A stretch of 64,000 nucleotides of DNA from assembly GCF_013466425.1 (NCBI RefSeq), contig NZ_CP059165.1, positions 434,001 to 498,000 of the forward strand. Direction: 5' to 3'. The translations under genes and the position numbers were made by a program. Source of the DNA: Mycobacterium vicinigordonae (GTDB lineage: Bacteria > Actinomycetota > Actinomycetes > Mycobacteriales > Mycobacteriaceae). Shown here in pieces: positions 1 through 11,000 of this stretch (its first letter is position 1; each line of letters begins with the position of its first letter). The notes under the pieces were generated by a model. It did not search any database and was not told where the DNA came from. It saw nothing but the letters and a program-made list of their open reading frames with translations.

Positions 1-110
1 TCGACTCGCGCTTCCGACAAGGTCGGTTATGTGATGAAATTACCAGCGCACTAAAAACTCACTTCGATCGCAAACATTGGAATTCGAGTCAATAGCAACA
101 GAGATGTCGG

Positions 111-169
111 AATATGCTGCCGGGCGGTTGAGCGGCCCTGAAGTTCTCGCTTTGATTTCGCAGCATATT
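111..169. repeat. Perfect 10-bp inverted repeat upstream of the glycosyltransferase pair
   Basis: The arms AATATGCTGC (111-120) and GCAGCATATT (160-169) are exact reverse complements separated by 39 nt. The repeat ends 31 nt before the first glycosyltransferase start. It could be an operator pair, a transcript stem-loop or a relic of a small mobile element; no transposase lies beside it. The inner part also has a short GGGC/GCCC pairing. Confidence 0.45.
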
Positions 170-200
170 CACAGGAAGTGAAAGGCAAGAGGTCGCCACG

Positions 201-1481
201 ATGAAATTTGTGCTGGCATTCTATGGGACTCGCGGAGATGTCGAGCCCGGTGTTGCCGTCGGTCGCGAGTTAGCCCGCCGTGGCCACGACGTTGCGATGG
301 TGGTCTCTCCGGACCTGGTCGGCTTCGCCGAGCAGGCGGGACTCAAAGCCGTTGCCTGCGGGCCGGATGTGCGGACCTGGCAAGACATCAACCGCGATTT
401 CTGGGCACGCTTCTTGCGCAAGTTCTGGAAGAACTTCTGGCGAGTTGGTGAGCTGCGGGAGCTGTTGCGCGATGACTGGCGATTCTTGAAACAGTGCTGG
501 CAAGACATCGGTTCGACGCTGCGAACCCTGGCGCAGGGCGCCGACCTGCTGTTCACCGGTGTGCTCGGCGAGGAGGCGGCCGGCAATGTCGCTGAGTATT
601 ACGGCATGCCGTTGGCCACCCTGCATGTGTGGCCGATACGCGCCAACGGTCAACTCGTTCCGGGCTTGCCAGCGCCGCTTGGGCGCTCCTTGATGAAAGT
701 GTCCGAATGGTTGGGTTGGCCCATGTTAAAACGGCTGGAGGATCCGCAGCGTCGTGAACTGGGCCTACCGAAGGCCACCGAGCCCTCGCCGTGGCGCATC
801 GCCAAGCGCGGATCGCTGGAGATCCAGGCCTTCGATGACATCTGCTTTCCCGGGTTAGCCGCCGAGTGGGCGCAGTGGGACGGCCAACGGCCCTTTGTCG
901 GCGCGTTGACCATGGATTTGCGCACGGATTCTGATGACGAAGTCATGTCGTGGATAGCCGCCGGAAGCCCCCCGATCTGCTTCGGATTCGGCAGCATGCC
1001 AGTCGATTCCGCCGGTGAGACGCTCGCCATGATCAGCGCGGCATGTGCGGAGTTGGGCGAGCGGGCGTTGGTGTGTGCGGGCGCGAGCGACTTCACTGGG
1101 GTGCCCGTATTCGACAACGTCAAGGTGGTGGACACGATGAATTACTCGACCGTCTTTCCCGCCTGCCGCGCAGTCGTACACCACGGTGGTGCGGGCACCA
1201 CGGCCGCCAGCTTGCGCGCGGGCGTGCCCACGCTGGTTCTGGCGACCGATCTCGACCAGACGCTTTGGGGTGCTCGGGTCAAGCAACTGAAAGTTGGTAC
1301 CGCGCGGCGCTTTTCAGCCACCACGCAAAAATCCTTGGTCGCCGATCTGCGCACTATCCTAGAGCCGCAATACGCAGCGCGAGCGCGCGATGTCTCCACC
1401 CGCATGAGCACGCCGGCGCAAAGCGTGGCCGCTGCCGCAGACCGTCTGGAAGATTTCGTCCGTCTCAAGCGCGTTGGCTGA
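201..1481 (+). CDS. GT1 family glycosyltransferase (glycopeptidolipid Gtf-like), first of tandem pair
   Basis: Predicted to transfer a sugar from a nucleotide donor to a lipid or lipopeptide hydroxyl at the cytoplasmic side of the membrane. The N-terminus shows the GT-B acceptor-domain start (FYGTRGDVEP, residues 7-16, then RGHDV). The C-terminal donor site shows VHHGGAGTT around His327-His328 and a closing DLDQTLWG motif. Length (426 aa) fits the mycobacterial Gtf family that glycosylates glycopeptidolipids. A GGAAG/AAAGG stretch precedes the ATG. The second glycosyltransferase follows after 52 nt on the same strand and is a clear paralogue over its full length. With the NRPS nearby carrying two Thr-type modules, sugar addition to peptide Thr is a plausible role (inference). 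The sugar and acceptor cannot be read from sequence. Confidence 0.88.
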   Translation: MKFVLAFYGTRGDVEPGVAVGRELARRGHDVAMVVSPDLVGFAEQAGLKAVACGPDVRTWQDINRDFWARFLRKFWKNFWRVGELRELLRDDWRFLKQCWQDIGSTLRTLAQGADLLFTGVLGEEAAGNVAEYYGMPLATLHVWPIRANGQLVPGLPAPLGRSLMKVSEWLGWPMLKRLEDPQRRELGLPKATEPSPWRIAKRGSLEIQAFDDICFPGLAAEWAQWDGQRPFVGALTMDLRTDSDDEVMSWIAAGSPPICFGFGSMPVDSAGETLAMISAACAELGERALVCAGASDFTGVPVFDNVKVVDTMNYSTVFPACRAVVHHGGAGTTAASLRAGVPTLVLATDLDQTLWGARVKQLKVGTARRFSATTQKSLVADLRTILEPQYAARARDVSTRMSTPAQSVAAAADRLEDFVRLKRVG

Positions 1482-1533
1482 CGCCCAATGTCCAGCCACG
1501 CAGGACGTCCCTGATCGGCAGGTCAACACAACC

Positions 1534-2802
1534 ATGAAAATCGCGCTGGCAAGTTACGGCACGCGCGGCGACATCGAGCCATGCGTCGCCGTCGCGCGTG
1601 AACTACTGCGCCGCGGGCATGAGTTGCGGATGGCTGTCCCACCCGACCTGATCGGTTTCGTCGAGGCTGCCGGGCTCTCCGCTGTCGCCTACGGCCCGGA
1701 TTTGCAGGCGGTTCTGGACGCGCACCGCAATTTCTGGACGCACTTCTTCCGCAACTTCTGGAAAGTGCGGGAATTGATCAAGCTGCGGCGCGAAGCCGTG
1801 CAACCCTTCCTGCAGAGCTGGAAGGACATCATCGCCACCCTGACCACCCTGGCCGACGGCGCCGATCTGCTTTTCACCGGCGTGAATTTCGAGGACGCCG
1901 CCGGCAACGTCGCCGAGTACTACGACATTCCGTTGGCCACGCTGCACCTTTTTCCGTTGCGGGCCAACGGCCAGTTCGTGCCGTTCCTGCCACCGCGTGC
2001 GGGCCGAGCGGCGATGCAAGTATCCGAATGGGTGGCCTGGCGGGCGGCCGCGAAGGTCGAGCGTGTTCAGCGCGACGAACTCGGTCTCCCTAAAGCCACC
2101 AAGCCCTCGCCGCGGCGGGTCACCGAGCGCGGATCGCTGGAGATTCAGGCCTACGACGGTGCCTGCTTTCCGGAGTTAGCGCGGGAGTGGTCGGAGTTCG
2201 GGAGGCAACGGCCCTTCGTAGGGGCGCTGACCATGGAGTTGCCGGGTGAGGCCGATGAGGAGGTGGCCGCGTGGATTGCCGCGGGAACGCCGCCTATCTT
2301 CTTTGGTTTCGGCAGCCTTCCGGTCAAGTCCGCGGCGAACACGTTTGCCATGATCAGCGCGGCATGTGCCGAGTTGGGCGAGCGGGCGTTGGTCTGCGCC
2401 GCCGGGACTGACTTCAGCCAGATTCCGCCCGCCGATCACGTCAAGGTCGTCGGCACGATGAATTATGCTGCCGCCTTTCCCGCTTGCCGCGCGGTCGTTC
2501 ACCACGGGGGCCTGGGTACCACCGCCACCGGTCTGCGCGCCGGGGTGCCCACGGTGATCCTTTCCACCGACCTCGATCAGACGCTGTGGGGAAGGCGAGT
2601 CAAACACTTGAAAGTTGGTGCCGCGCGGCGTTTTTCGGCGACAACCGAGAAATCTTTGGTGGCAGACCTACGCACTGTACTCGATCCGCGCTATGTCGCG
2701 CGGGCCCGCGAATTCGCCACCCAGATGACCAAACCCGCCGACAGCATCGCGGCCGCCGCCGACCTGATCGAGACATTTGCCAGCGTTAGCCGCCACGCCT
2801 GA
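1534..2802 (+). CDS. GT1 family glycosyltransferase (glycopeptidolipid Gtf-like), second of tandem pair
   Basis: A 422-aa paralogue of the upstream gene, so probably from a tandem duplication, with the same GT-B layout: YGTRGDIEP at the N-terminus and VHHGGLGTT around His323-His324 in the donor site. An upstream in-frame ATG at 1474 would overlap the previous gene and add 20 residues unlike the family, so the ATG at 1534, whose product begins MKIALASYGTRGD in register with the paralogue, is preferred. The pair is probably one operon. The differences between the two copies fall mainly in the N-terminal acceptor half, as expected if they serve different acceptors or positions on the product. 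It converges on the P450 gene, 22 nt away. Confidence 0.88.
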   Translation: MKIALASYGTRGDIEPCVAVARELLRRGHELRMAVPPDLIGFVEAAGLSAVAYGPDLQAVLDAHRNFWTHFFRNFWKVRELIKLRREAVQPFLQSWKDIIATLTTLADGADLLFTGVNFEDAAGNVAEYYDIPLATLHLFPLRANGQFVPFLPPRAGRAAMQVSEWVAWRAAAKVERVQRDELGLPKATKPSPRRVTERGSLEIQAYDGACFPELAREWSEFGRQRPFVGALTMELPGEADEEVAAWIAAGTPPIFFGFGSLPVKSAANTFAMISAACAELGERALVCAAGTDFSQIPPADHVKVVGTMNYAAAFPACRAVVHHGGLGTTATGLRAGVPTVILSTDLDQTLWGRRVKHLKVGAARRFSATTEKSLVADLRTVLDPRYVARAREFATQMTKPADSIAAAADLIETFASVSRHA

Positions 2803-2824
2803 CTTGATCCGCAGAACCACGAAA

Positions 2825-4246
2825 TCAGCTGGGCCGCTTATCGCTCGACGGCGTCGTGGTCTTCGCGTTGACCGGACAGCCCGGAGGCTGAACCGGCCTC
2901 GGCGGCGCTGAAGAAACTTCTCTTACAGCCCGGATCTCGATGCGCGCGCCAAGGTGGGGTACCAACGTGACGTGTTTGGACTTCTGCTTTTCGTCTTCTT
3001 CAGTGGTGGTGTTCAATTCGAGGCGGCGCAGGATCTCACGCAGCACAACCCGCATCTCCACCTGGGCAAAGATCGCGCCCAGACAGCGGCGATTTCCGCC
3101 CCCGAACGGTAGCCATGTGGTCGGGCTCAGGGTGGCGCCCAACATTCGGTCTGGATCGAATCGGTCCGGTTCCGGATACAGTTCGGCGCGTGCATGTACT
3201 AGCCCTATGCCTGGGTTTACCGTCACGCCTGCCGGCAGCAGGTAGCCTCCCACCTCGGTCGGCTCCTTGAGGATGCGGCCGGAACTGAAGATGATCGGGC
3301 GTACGCGCAGCGTCTCTTTGATCACTGCGTCGAGGTACTCGTCCCCGGCGGGATCGCCCGCCGCGCTGGCGTCGGCCGCCCACACGGACTTTGCCAGCAC
3401 GGAGGGGTGCCGGACCAGTCGCTCCAATACCCACGACATCGCCGATGCGGTGGTCTCGTGTCCGGCCGCGATCAGGGTAAGCAGCTGGTCGCGCAGCTCG
3501 GGGTCGCCCATCGAGCGCCCGTCCTCGTCGGTGCTGCGAATCAGCATGGCCAGCACATCAGTTCGCTCGGCGATATCAGGATCGGCGCGGCGGTCGGCGA
3601 TCTCGGCGTAGAGCAGCGCGTCCGTTTCTTCGAATCGCCGACCCAGCGCACGCCACGGACCGTGCCGTTGCAAGCTCGGTTTGGCGATCGCTGGGGTCTC
3701 CCAAGCACTCAAATACAGCAGCCGCGGCACCACCCTGCGCAGTTTCGCTAGCCGCTGCGGGTCGGTGGCGCCGATGACGGTGCGCAGGATCACCTCGAGG
3801 GTAATCTCGGTCATCTTCGAGGCCACCGGGAAACTCTTGCCCACCGGCCAGCCGGCCAGGTTCTCGATGGTGATCTGAGCCATCTGGTCGGCCTGCCGTG
3901 CGACGGCGTCGCGATGAAACGCCGGCATCATGAGCCGACGCCGGTCTCGATGCTCGTCCTCGTCGATGACGAAAATGGAGGTTTCCCCGAGTACCCCGCT
4001 CAAGTACCAGTGTGCTTCGCCAGCGTGAAACACCCGTGGGTCGCCGGCGAACACAGTCTTGATGTCGGCGGGATTCGCAAGATAGACGACTGTTCCGGCG
4101 AGAGGTTCACGCAGTGTGAACACGTCTCCGTAGCGTCGCTGGCATCCGGTGAGGAAACGCAAACCATAACGCAGCATTAGGGCAGACTGGGCGATTAGGG
4201 GGAGTCGTGGTCCGGGCGGCAGCGCGGTTGGCGCGGAATCGCTCAT
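2825..4246 (-). CDS. Cytochrome P450
   Basis: Haem-thiolate monooxygenase of 473 aa. Visible signatures are the I-helix oxygen-activation motif AGHETT (residues 261-266), the K-helix ExxR in KETLRVRP, and the haem loop FGGGNRRCLG with ligand Cys388. The N-terminal proline-rich start (LPPGPRLP) resembles CYP135/CYP138-type mycobacterial enzymes, but the family number is a guess. The C-terminus has a charged and proline-rich tail of about 40 residues. The gene faces away from the MbtH-NRPS genes and shares their 535-bp intergenic region, so tailoring of the peptide or its acyl chain is likely, though not proven. A -10-like box sits just before the ATG, suggesting a leaderless mRNA. Confidence 0.92.
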   Translation of the reverse strand: MSDSAPTALPPGPRLPLIAQSALMLRYGLRFLTGCQRRYGDVFTLREPLAGTVVYLANPADIKTVFAGDPRVFHAGEAHWYLSGVLGETSIFVIDEDEHRDRRRLMMPAFHRDAVARQADQMAQITIENLAGWPVGKSFPVASKMTEITLEVILRTVIGATDPQRLAKLRRVVPRLLYLSAWETPAIAKPSLQRHGPWRALGRRFEETDALLYAEIADRRADPDIAERTDVLAMLIRSTDEDGRSMGDPELRDQLLTLIAAGHETTASAMSWVLERLVRHPSVLAKSVWAADASAAGDPAGDEYLDAVIKETLRVRPIIFSSGRILKEPTEVGGYLLPAGVTVNPGIGLVHARAELYPEPDRFDPDRMLGATLSPTTWLPFGGGNRRCLGAIFAQVEMRVVLREILRRLELNTTTEEDEKQKSKHVTLVPHLGARIEIRAVREVSSAPPRPVQPPGCPVNAKTTTPSSDKRPS

Positions 4247-4258
4247 TGTTCGATACTA
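4247..4258 (-). promoter_or_regulatory. Candidate leaderless promoter of the P450 gene
   Basis: On the minus strand TAGTAT (4258-4253) lies six bases before the ATG (4246). A -10 box at this distance would start transcription at or next to the A of the start codon. No Shine-Dalgarno-like sequence is present, which fits leaderless translation, common in mycobacteria. Confidence 0.4.
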
Positions 4259-4689
4259 ACTAGCGGCAAGACGCCGCCGGTTGGGGCCCTTACCGGCAAC
4301 ATTTTCTCCTTAGATGAATTCGTTTCACCGTGGCAGCCGTTCACGATTTTATGGAGAGGCGGTTTGAAGTGCTTATTCAAGCCTATGCCGAAGCGGTTGA
4401 ATGAATTCATTGTGGGCTTGGCCACCCTCTCCTGGGTATCTCGATCGCGATAGCCGCACCACGGGGCGCCGCCATCGCTGGTGTGGCGACCAGGTCAATA
4501 GTCTTGTCCGACAACCATTCTGGCGCATTTGCGGTCCCGTGCCCCGGGTTCGGTCCGAGCGAATCCCTCGACCGCAATCGAAGGAAGCGTGCCGCGCCGC
4601 CGAAAACATTGCCCAGCCAGCGCATTTACAAACTCGACGAAAGGTCACATTCGAAAATCATTGTCGTAACCGGGTCTGAAACAGCAAAG

Positions 4690-4719
4690 TTCCGACACCG
4701 AGGTTCCCCGTGCTGTATA
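4690..4719 (+). promoter_or_regulatory. Possible -35/-10 promoter of the mbtH-NRPS operon
   Basis: TTCCGA (4690-4695) and TGTATA (4714-4719) are separated by 18 nt and lie about 60 nt before the GTG start of the MbtH-like gene. Both boxes deviate from the SigA consensus. Confidence 0.25.
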
Positions 4720-4781
4720 CCTCCCGTATGGTTAACGAACGGTATTCCATCCTGTTCGGGCGGGCATTGGGGAGAAATTTC

Positions 4782-5003
4782 GTGACCAATCCTTTTGATG
4801 ACGGCAACGGCAGCTTTTTGGTACTGATCAACGAACAGGAACAGCACAGCCTCTGGCCTGCATTCGCCGATGTGCCATCGGGCTGGCGGGTCGTGCACGG
4901 GGAAGCCCCGCGCGCGGAGTGTCTGCATTACGTAGAACAAAGCTGGCCCGACATACGACCTATCAGTCTGCGAGAGAGGCTGGCTGCTAGCAGCGACAAG
5001 TGA
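4782..5003 (+). CDS. MbtH-like protein (NRPS adenylation partner)
   Basis: A 73-aa MbtH-family chaperone or activator that binds adenylation domains and is often needed for their solubility and activity. The sequence has the family pattern: NPFDDGNG at the start, [15 protein letters not shown] in the middle and [11 protein letters not shown] near the end, with the invariant Trp residues present. The GTG at 4782 is chosen because GGGGAG lies seven bases upstream and the product begins VTNPFDD like family members; an ATG at 4710 would add 24 unrelated residues. The stop codon overlaps the GTG start of the NRPS by four bases (GTGA), so the two are translationally coupled and this is surely its dedicated partner. 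Confidence 0.95.
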   Translation: MTNPFDDGNGSFLVLINEQEQHSLWPAFADVPSGWRVVHGEAPRAECLHYVEQSWPDIRPISLRERLAASSDK

Positions 5004-8000
5004 CCCGGCGCGGTATGCCCATGAATTTTGACGACAATGCACTCCCGCTGACACGCGGACAGCTGGACATATGGCTTGCAGAAGAGACCGGCCGCTTCGG
5101 CGCTAGGTGGCAATTGGGCGTGCTCGTGCGGTTCGCGGGCCCCATCGATCCCGATCTATTCGGGGCCGCCGTCCGTCAAGCGGTGAACGAGGCCGAGCCG
5201 CTCAGGGCGGTATTTTACGAATCGGACGGTCAAGTTTTCCAAAAGATAATTGACAATCCTGAGGTCGGCATCCTCCGTTATGATCTGACCAATTGCCCGA
5301 ATCCTGCCGAAGAAGTGTCGCGCCTGGCATCGGATATTCAACGTACGGCGCTGCCACTTACTGGTCCATTATTCAAATTCGCGTTGCTCCAGACGCGAAC
5401 GGACGAGTTCTATTTCTTCGTGTGCTGTCACCACATCGTGGCAGACGGCGTCGGCCTCGGCCTGGCGCTCCATCGTATTCCAAGCGTCTACAACGCACTT
5501 ATTTCCGGTGAGTCAATTCCGCCAACTTTTTTCATGCCGCTGCGGGATTTGATCAAGAGTGAATTAGACTACCAAAACTCGGATGAATACCTGGATGACC
5601 GCGCGTATTGGACTGAGCACCTTCCGCCGGCAACCGAGCGCAGTTCCCGCGCGGCCGACGCCGCACCCGCACCAGACTTGGATCTGTCCTCGCTTCCCCT
5701 CCAGTTGGACCCGACCGCAGTTGCCCGAATTGACCATCTGGCGCGGAATTTGGGGATGCGCCGGTCATCGGTGATCACTGCGGCCTGTGCGCTACTGGCC
5801 CATGGCTCCGACGCTGCGGGCCCCGAGGTTGTATTTGATTTCCCGGTAAGCAGACGGGTGCGGCCGGAGACAAAATTGGTGCCCGGGATGGCTTCCGGAG
5901 TGGTCCCGCTGGTGTTGAAGACTGAGCCAAAGTTGACAGTTGTCGAGTTTTGTCGGCACGTCGACAGCAGGATCCAGGAAGCCCTGCAGCACCAGCGATT
6001 CCCGGTACACCTTATCGAGAACAAGGCAAGCTTTCGGGCCTCGGATCAGGCGTCGAATCGCGTAGCGCTCAATTTCTTACCTACCACCCATCTCGCGGAC
6101 CTGGGTGGCACTGCGGCATTCGCCACATTGACCCACGACGGCCTCGGGGATCAGTTCCGGCTGGTCTTCTTCAGAGACGAGGGACAGCTTTTCCTCTGTA
6201 CCCCGGGTACCGGGCAATTGTTCTCCAATTCTGGTCTCCGCGACTTGGTACAGCGCTTGGAGCGAATATTCATCGCGATGGCCGCCGAACCGGCGCGGAC
6301 GCTGTCCTCCGTCGCTCTGCTCGATGAACTCGAGTTGACCGCGCTGAACAAGTGGGGCAACTGCGAGGTATGCGCGGATCCTTCGACCGAGCCGTCGATT
6401 AGCGCGCTGTTCGCCGATCAGGTACTGCGTAGCCCCGAGGCGGTCGCCGTCAGCCACAACGGCCGCTGCATGACGTATCGGGAACTCGATGCAGCCGCCA
6501 ACCGCCTGGCGCATCTGCTGGTCGGCCGCGGCGCAGGACCCGGCGAGCGGGTGGCGTTGCTGTTTGACCGGTCCGCCGAGGCGATCGTGGCGATAATGGC
6601 CGTCCTCAAAACAGGGGCGGCGTATCTGCCGATCGACGCGGCGGTGCCTGCTAGCCGAATGCAGTTCATGCTCGACGATGCGAAGCCGCTGGCGGCCATC
6701 ACCACGGCCGAACTTGCCGAACGGTTGGCTGGGCAAGCCCTGTCGGTCATCGAGTTCGGCGATCCCGCGGTGCAGAACCAACCCGCGACGGCGCTACCAT
6801 CGTCCAGCCCGGACGATATCGCTTATCTCATCTACACCTCGGGCACCACAGGTGTCCCCAAGGGCGTAGCAATCCCGCACCGCAATGTGACTCGGCTGCT
6901 AGCCGCGCTGGATGGCTGCCTGGAGCTCGCACCGGCGCAGGCCTGGACTCAATCGCACTCCCTGGCGTTCGACTTCTCGGTGTGGGAGATCTTCGGTGCG
7001 CTGCTGCACGGCGGGCGCCTGGTAGTGGTGCCGGAATGGGTGACACGATCGCCGGAAGACTTTTACGCGCTACTGGTTGCCGAACGTGTCAACGTTCTGA
7101 GTCAGACCCCGTCGGCGTTCTATGCGCTGCAAGCAGTCGACGCGGCACAACCCAACGTCGAGCCTGAGCTTTGCCTAGATGTGGTGGTTTTCGGCGGTGA
7201 AGCGCTGGAGCCGCAACGCCTTGAACCGTGGCTGAACGATCATCCGGACTCGCCGCGGATGATCAACATGTACGGCATCACCGAGACGACCGTGCACGCC
7301 TCATTCCGCGAGATCGTGATCGACGATGTCGGCGGCAGCGGCAGCCCGATCGGGGGGCCGCTGCCCCATCTCGGCTTCTTCGTCCTGGACGAGTGGCTTC
7401 GACCTGCGCCCGCTGGAGTCGTTGGCGAACTCTATGTAGTCGGTGCCGGTTTGGCCTACGGGTACGTGCATCGGACCGGTTTGACCGCAACGCGGTTTGT
7501 GGCGTGCCCGTTCGGCGGCGCCGGTGCGCGTATGTATCGCACCGGGGACCTGGTGTGCTGGGGACCCGATGGGCAGCTGCAATATCGCGGTCGCAGCGAC
7601 GAGCAGGTCAAGATCCGCGGCTACCGCATCGAGCTCGGCGAAGTGCAAGCCGCGCTGGCCGCGCTCGACGGCGTGGAGCAGGCGGTGGTGCTGGTCCGCG
7701 AGGACCGCCCCGGCGACAAGCGACTGGTCGGGTACGCGACGGGGTCCGCCGACCCCGCCGTCACGCGAGCTGCGCTCGCCGAGCGGCTGCCGTCGTACAT
7801 GGTCCCGGCCGCGGTGGTAGTGCTTCCCGCGATGCCGTTGACCGTCAACGGCAAACTCGACAAACGGGCGCTTCCCGCGCCGGAGTACCGGGACGTCGAT
7901 CATTACCGCGCCCCCTCCGACGCGATCGAGGAGATCCTGGCGGGCATCTACGCCGAGGTGCTCGGCATCAACCGGGTCGGCGCCGACGAGTCGTTCTTCG

Positions 8001-11000
8001 AGCTGGGCGGCGACAGCATCCTGTCGATGCAGGTTGCCGCCCGAGCCCGCGCGGCGGGACTGGTATGCCGTCCGCGCGACATCTTCGTTGAGCAGACCGT
8101 GGCTGGCCTGGCCAGGGTTATCGGGCTGGCCAGTGATGCTGCCGGTATAGCCGACGAAGGCCTGGGGCCGGTGGCCGTCACCCCGATCATGCGGTGGCTA
8201 CACGATCTGGACGGGCACGTCGACGAGTTCAACCAGACGTTGCTGCTGCAGGCTCCACCGGGTGCGACCGAGACCGACGCGGTGGTCGTCCTGCAAGGCT
8301 TGCTGGATCACCACCCGATGCTGCGGCTGCGCGTGGGGGACGACGGCGCTGGGGGTTGGTCGCTGACCGTTCCCGCCGCCGGTTCGGTGGACGCGCGCGG
8401 GTGCGTGGAGTCGGTCGAGGCGTTGACCGACGCGGTGGTGGTGGCGGCGCGATCGCGATTGAATCCGGTGGCCGGGGCGATGCTTCGCGCGGTGTGGGCA
8501 AACGCGACCGCTCAACTGGCAGTGATCATTCATCACCTCGCCGTTGACGGGGTGTCGTGGCGCATCTTGCTGGATGACCTCAACATGGCCTGGGGCCAAT
8601 ATCGCGGTGGAGATGCCATCGTTCTACCCGCCGCCGGCACGTCGTTTGCGCGATGGTCGTCATTGCTGTCGGTGCATGCTCTAGATCCCCGAGTGGTAGC
8701 CCACGCGGCCGCGTGGCGCCGGGTGGCGGCTGTTCCTGCGGTGCTGCCCGCACCACGCGCGGAACTGGATAGTTATCGAAGCGCTGGGCGGTGGTCGGCG
8801 CGGTTGGACGTCGAGACCACCCGCATGTTGCTTGCCGAGGTACCCGCGGCATTCCACGCCGGTGTACACGACATCTTGTTGATCGCGTTCGGGATGGCGG
8901 TTAACCAGTTGTGGGGCAGCGGTCACGCGCCGGTGGCTATCGACGTCGAGAGTCACGGGCGTGCGGAGGAATTGGGCGCTGCGGTGGACCTGTCCCGCAC
9001 GGTGGGGTGGTTCACCGCGAAGTATCCGGCGGCGATGGCTTTCGGCGGGCTGTCCTGGGCACAGGTGGTAGCTGGTGATGCGGCGCTGGGCGCGCTGGTC
9101 AAATCTGCCAAGGAGCAGTTGCGGGCCCAGCCGGATCCGTTGACCTACGGCTTGCTGCGTTATCTGAATCCCGAAGTCGATCTTGGGTCGGCTGACCCGC
9201 CGATCGGATTCAACTACCTGGGCCGCCTCGGCGCCGCCGCAAGTGCTGACCAGGGCGCCGACGTCTGGCGGGTCTGCCTGGATGGCCTCTCGGTCAACGG
9301 TGTCGCCGCGGCGGTGCCAATCCGGCTGCCGCATACCGTCGAGCTCAACGCGGTCACCCTCGACACCGACACCGGTGCGCATCTGCAAGCCGACTGGACC
9401 TGGGCACCCTCGGTGCTCGACGAGGCCCGGATCAGTCAGCTCAACCGACTTTGGTTCGACGCCCTGACCGGCATTTGTGCGCACGTGCGACGCGGCGGGG
9501 GCGGTCTGACCCCGTCAGATATCGCCCCGGTCGGATTGAACCAGCAGCAGATCAATGAGCTGAACCGGCAATTCCCGATCGCCGATGTGCTGCCGCTGAC
9601 GCCCGTGCAGCAGGGACTGCTCTTCCACGCCAGCACCACACCCGGGACCGGCAACGACGTCTACGCGATGCAGCTGGATATCGCGTTGACCGGTCCGCTC
9701 GATGAGCCTCGGCTGCGCGAGGCGGTGCACACGGTGGTCAACCGCCACCCGAACCTGGCGGCCCGGTTCCGCGCAGATTTCGACGAGCCGGTGCAGGTGA
9801 TCCCCGCTGATCCAGAAGTGCCCTGGCGTTATATCGAATCGGGACCAGGCGACGATATCGAGCGAGTGTGCGCCGCCGAGCGTGCCGCGGTCTGCGACCT
9901 CGCCCGTCAGGCGCCGTTGCGCGCCGCCCTGATCCGCACCGCCGCCAACCAGCACCGATTCGTACTCACCGCGCACCACATCGTGCTCGATGGCTGGTCG
10001 ATGCCGCTCGTGCTGCAGGAGATCTTCGCCAGCTATGCCGGGCGGCGGCTGCCCCCTCCCAGTTCATTTCGGCGGTTCGTCACCTGGCTGGCGCAGCGGG
10101 ATCGCGCGGCCGCTCGGGAGGCATGGCGCGAGGCGTTGTCCGGCTTCGCCACGCCCACCCTGGTGGGTCCCGCGGGCCGGGTTCAGCAGGGGCGGCGCGG
10201 TGTCGAATCTTTTCGGGTGCCCGAGCCCACTACGCAAGCCTTGGGCGAGCTGGCGCGCTCGCACCAGACCACGGTCAACTTCGTGTTGCAGGCCGCCTTC
10301 GCACGATTGTTGTGCTGGCTGACCGGTCAACATGACGTTGCTTTCGGCACCACGGTGTCCGGCCGGCCGGCTGACGTAGCGGGCTCGCACTCGATGATCG
10401 GCCTGATGATCAACACGGTGCCGGTGCGGGCGACGGTCAGCCCGGGCACCACCACCGCCGATCTGTTGGCTCAGCTGCAGCAGGCCCACACTGACACCCT
10501 CGAGCACCAGCACCTGGCGCTCAGCGAAATCCACCGCATCGCCGGGCAGGACCAGCTGTTCGACGCGCTCTTTGTGCTCGAAAACTATCCGCTCGACACC
10601 GAGGCCCCGCTGGGCATCGACGGGTTGGCCGTGACCGGGTTCAGCTTCCGAGAATCCAACCACTACCCGCTTGCCCTGCAGGCCTTGCCCGGAACCGAGC
10701 TGGGCCTACGCGTCGAATACGACATGGACGTGTTCGACCTGGCCGGTATCGAAGTGCTGTTCGAGCGTTTCACCCGGGTGCTGGCGGCGATGTCGGCCGA
10801 CCCTCGGCTGCCGCTGTCCTCGCTGGACTTGCTCGACGCCGCGGAGCGCACCTGCCTCGACACCTGGGGCAATCGGTGGGCGCTGAGCCAGCCACCCGCG
10901 CAGGAGACGATTCCAGGCCGATTCACCGAACAGGTGGCGCGTACACCCGCGGTGGTTGCGCTTACCTGCGGCGACCGGTCGATGACGTACCGCGAACTCG

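Larger units (their letters stand above)
4247..4781. other. Intergenic region between P450 and MbtH-NRPS operon
   Basis: This 535-bp gap must hold the promoters of both divergent units. It contains a perfect 12-bp palindrome AATGAATTCATT (4400-4411) with a related GATGAATTCG at about 4313. Short open frames cross the region on both strands, but none has a family resemblance or a convincing ribosome site. Nothing else was recognised. Confidence 0.5.

Noticed and set aside
111..169. Rho-independent terminator upstream of the first glycosyltransferase
   Set aside because: The loop of 39 nt is long, the stem is AT-rich at its base and no T run follows, so termination is unlikely.
4401..4679. Short open frames in the P450-mbtH gap
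   Set aside because: No ribosome site or family resemblance, and overlapping frames on both strands are equally open.
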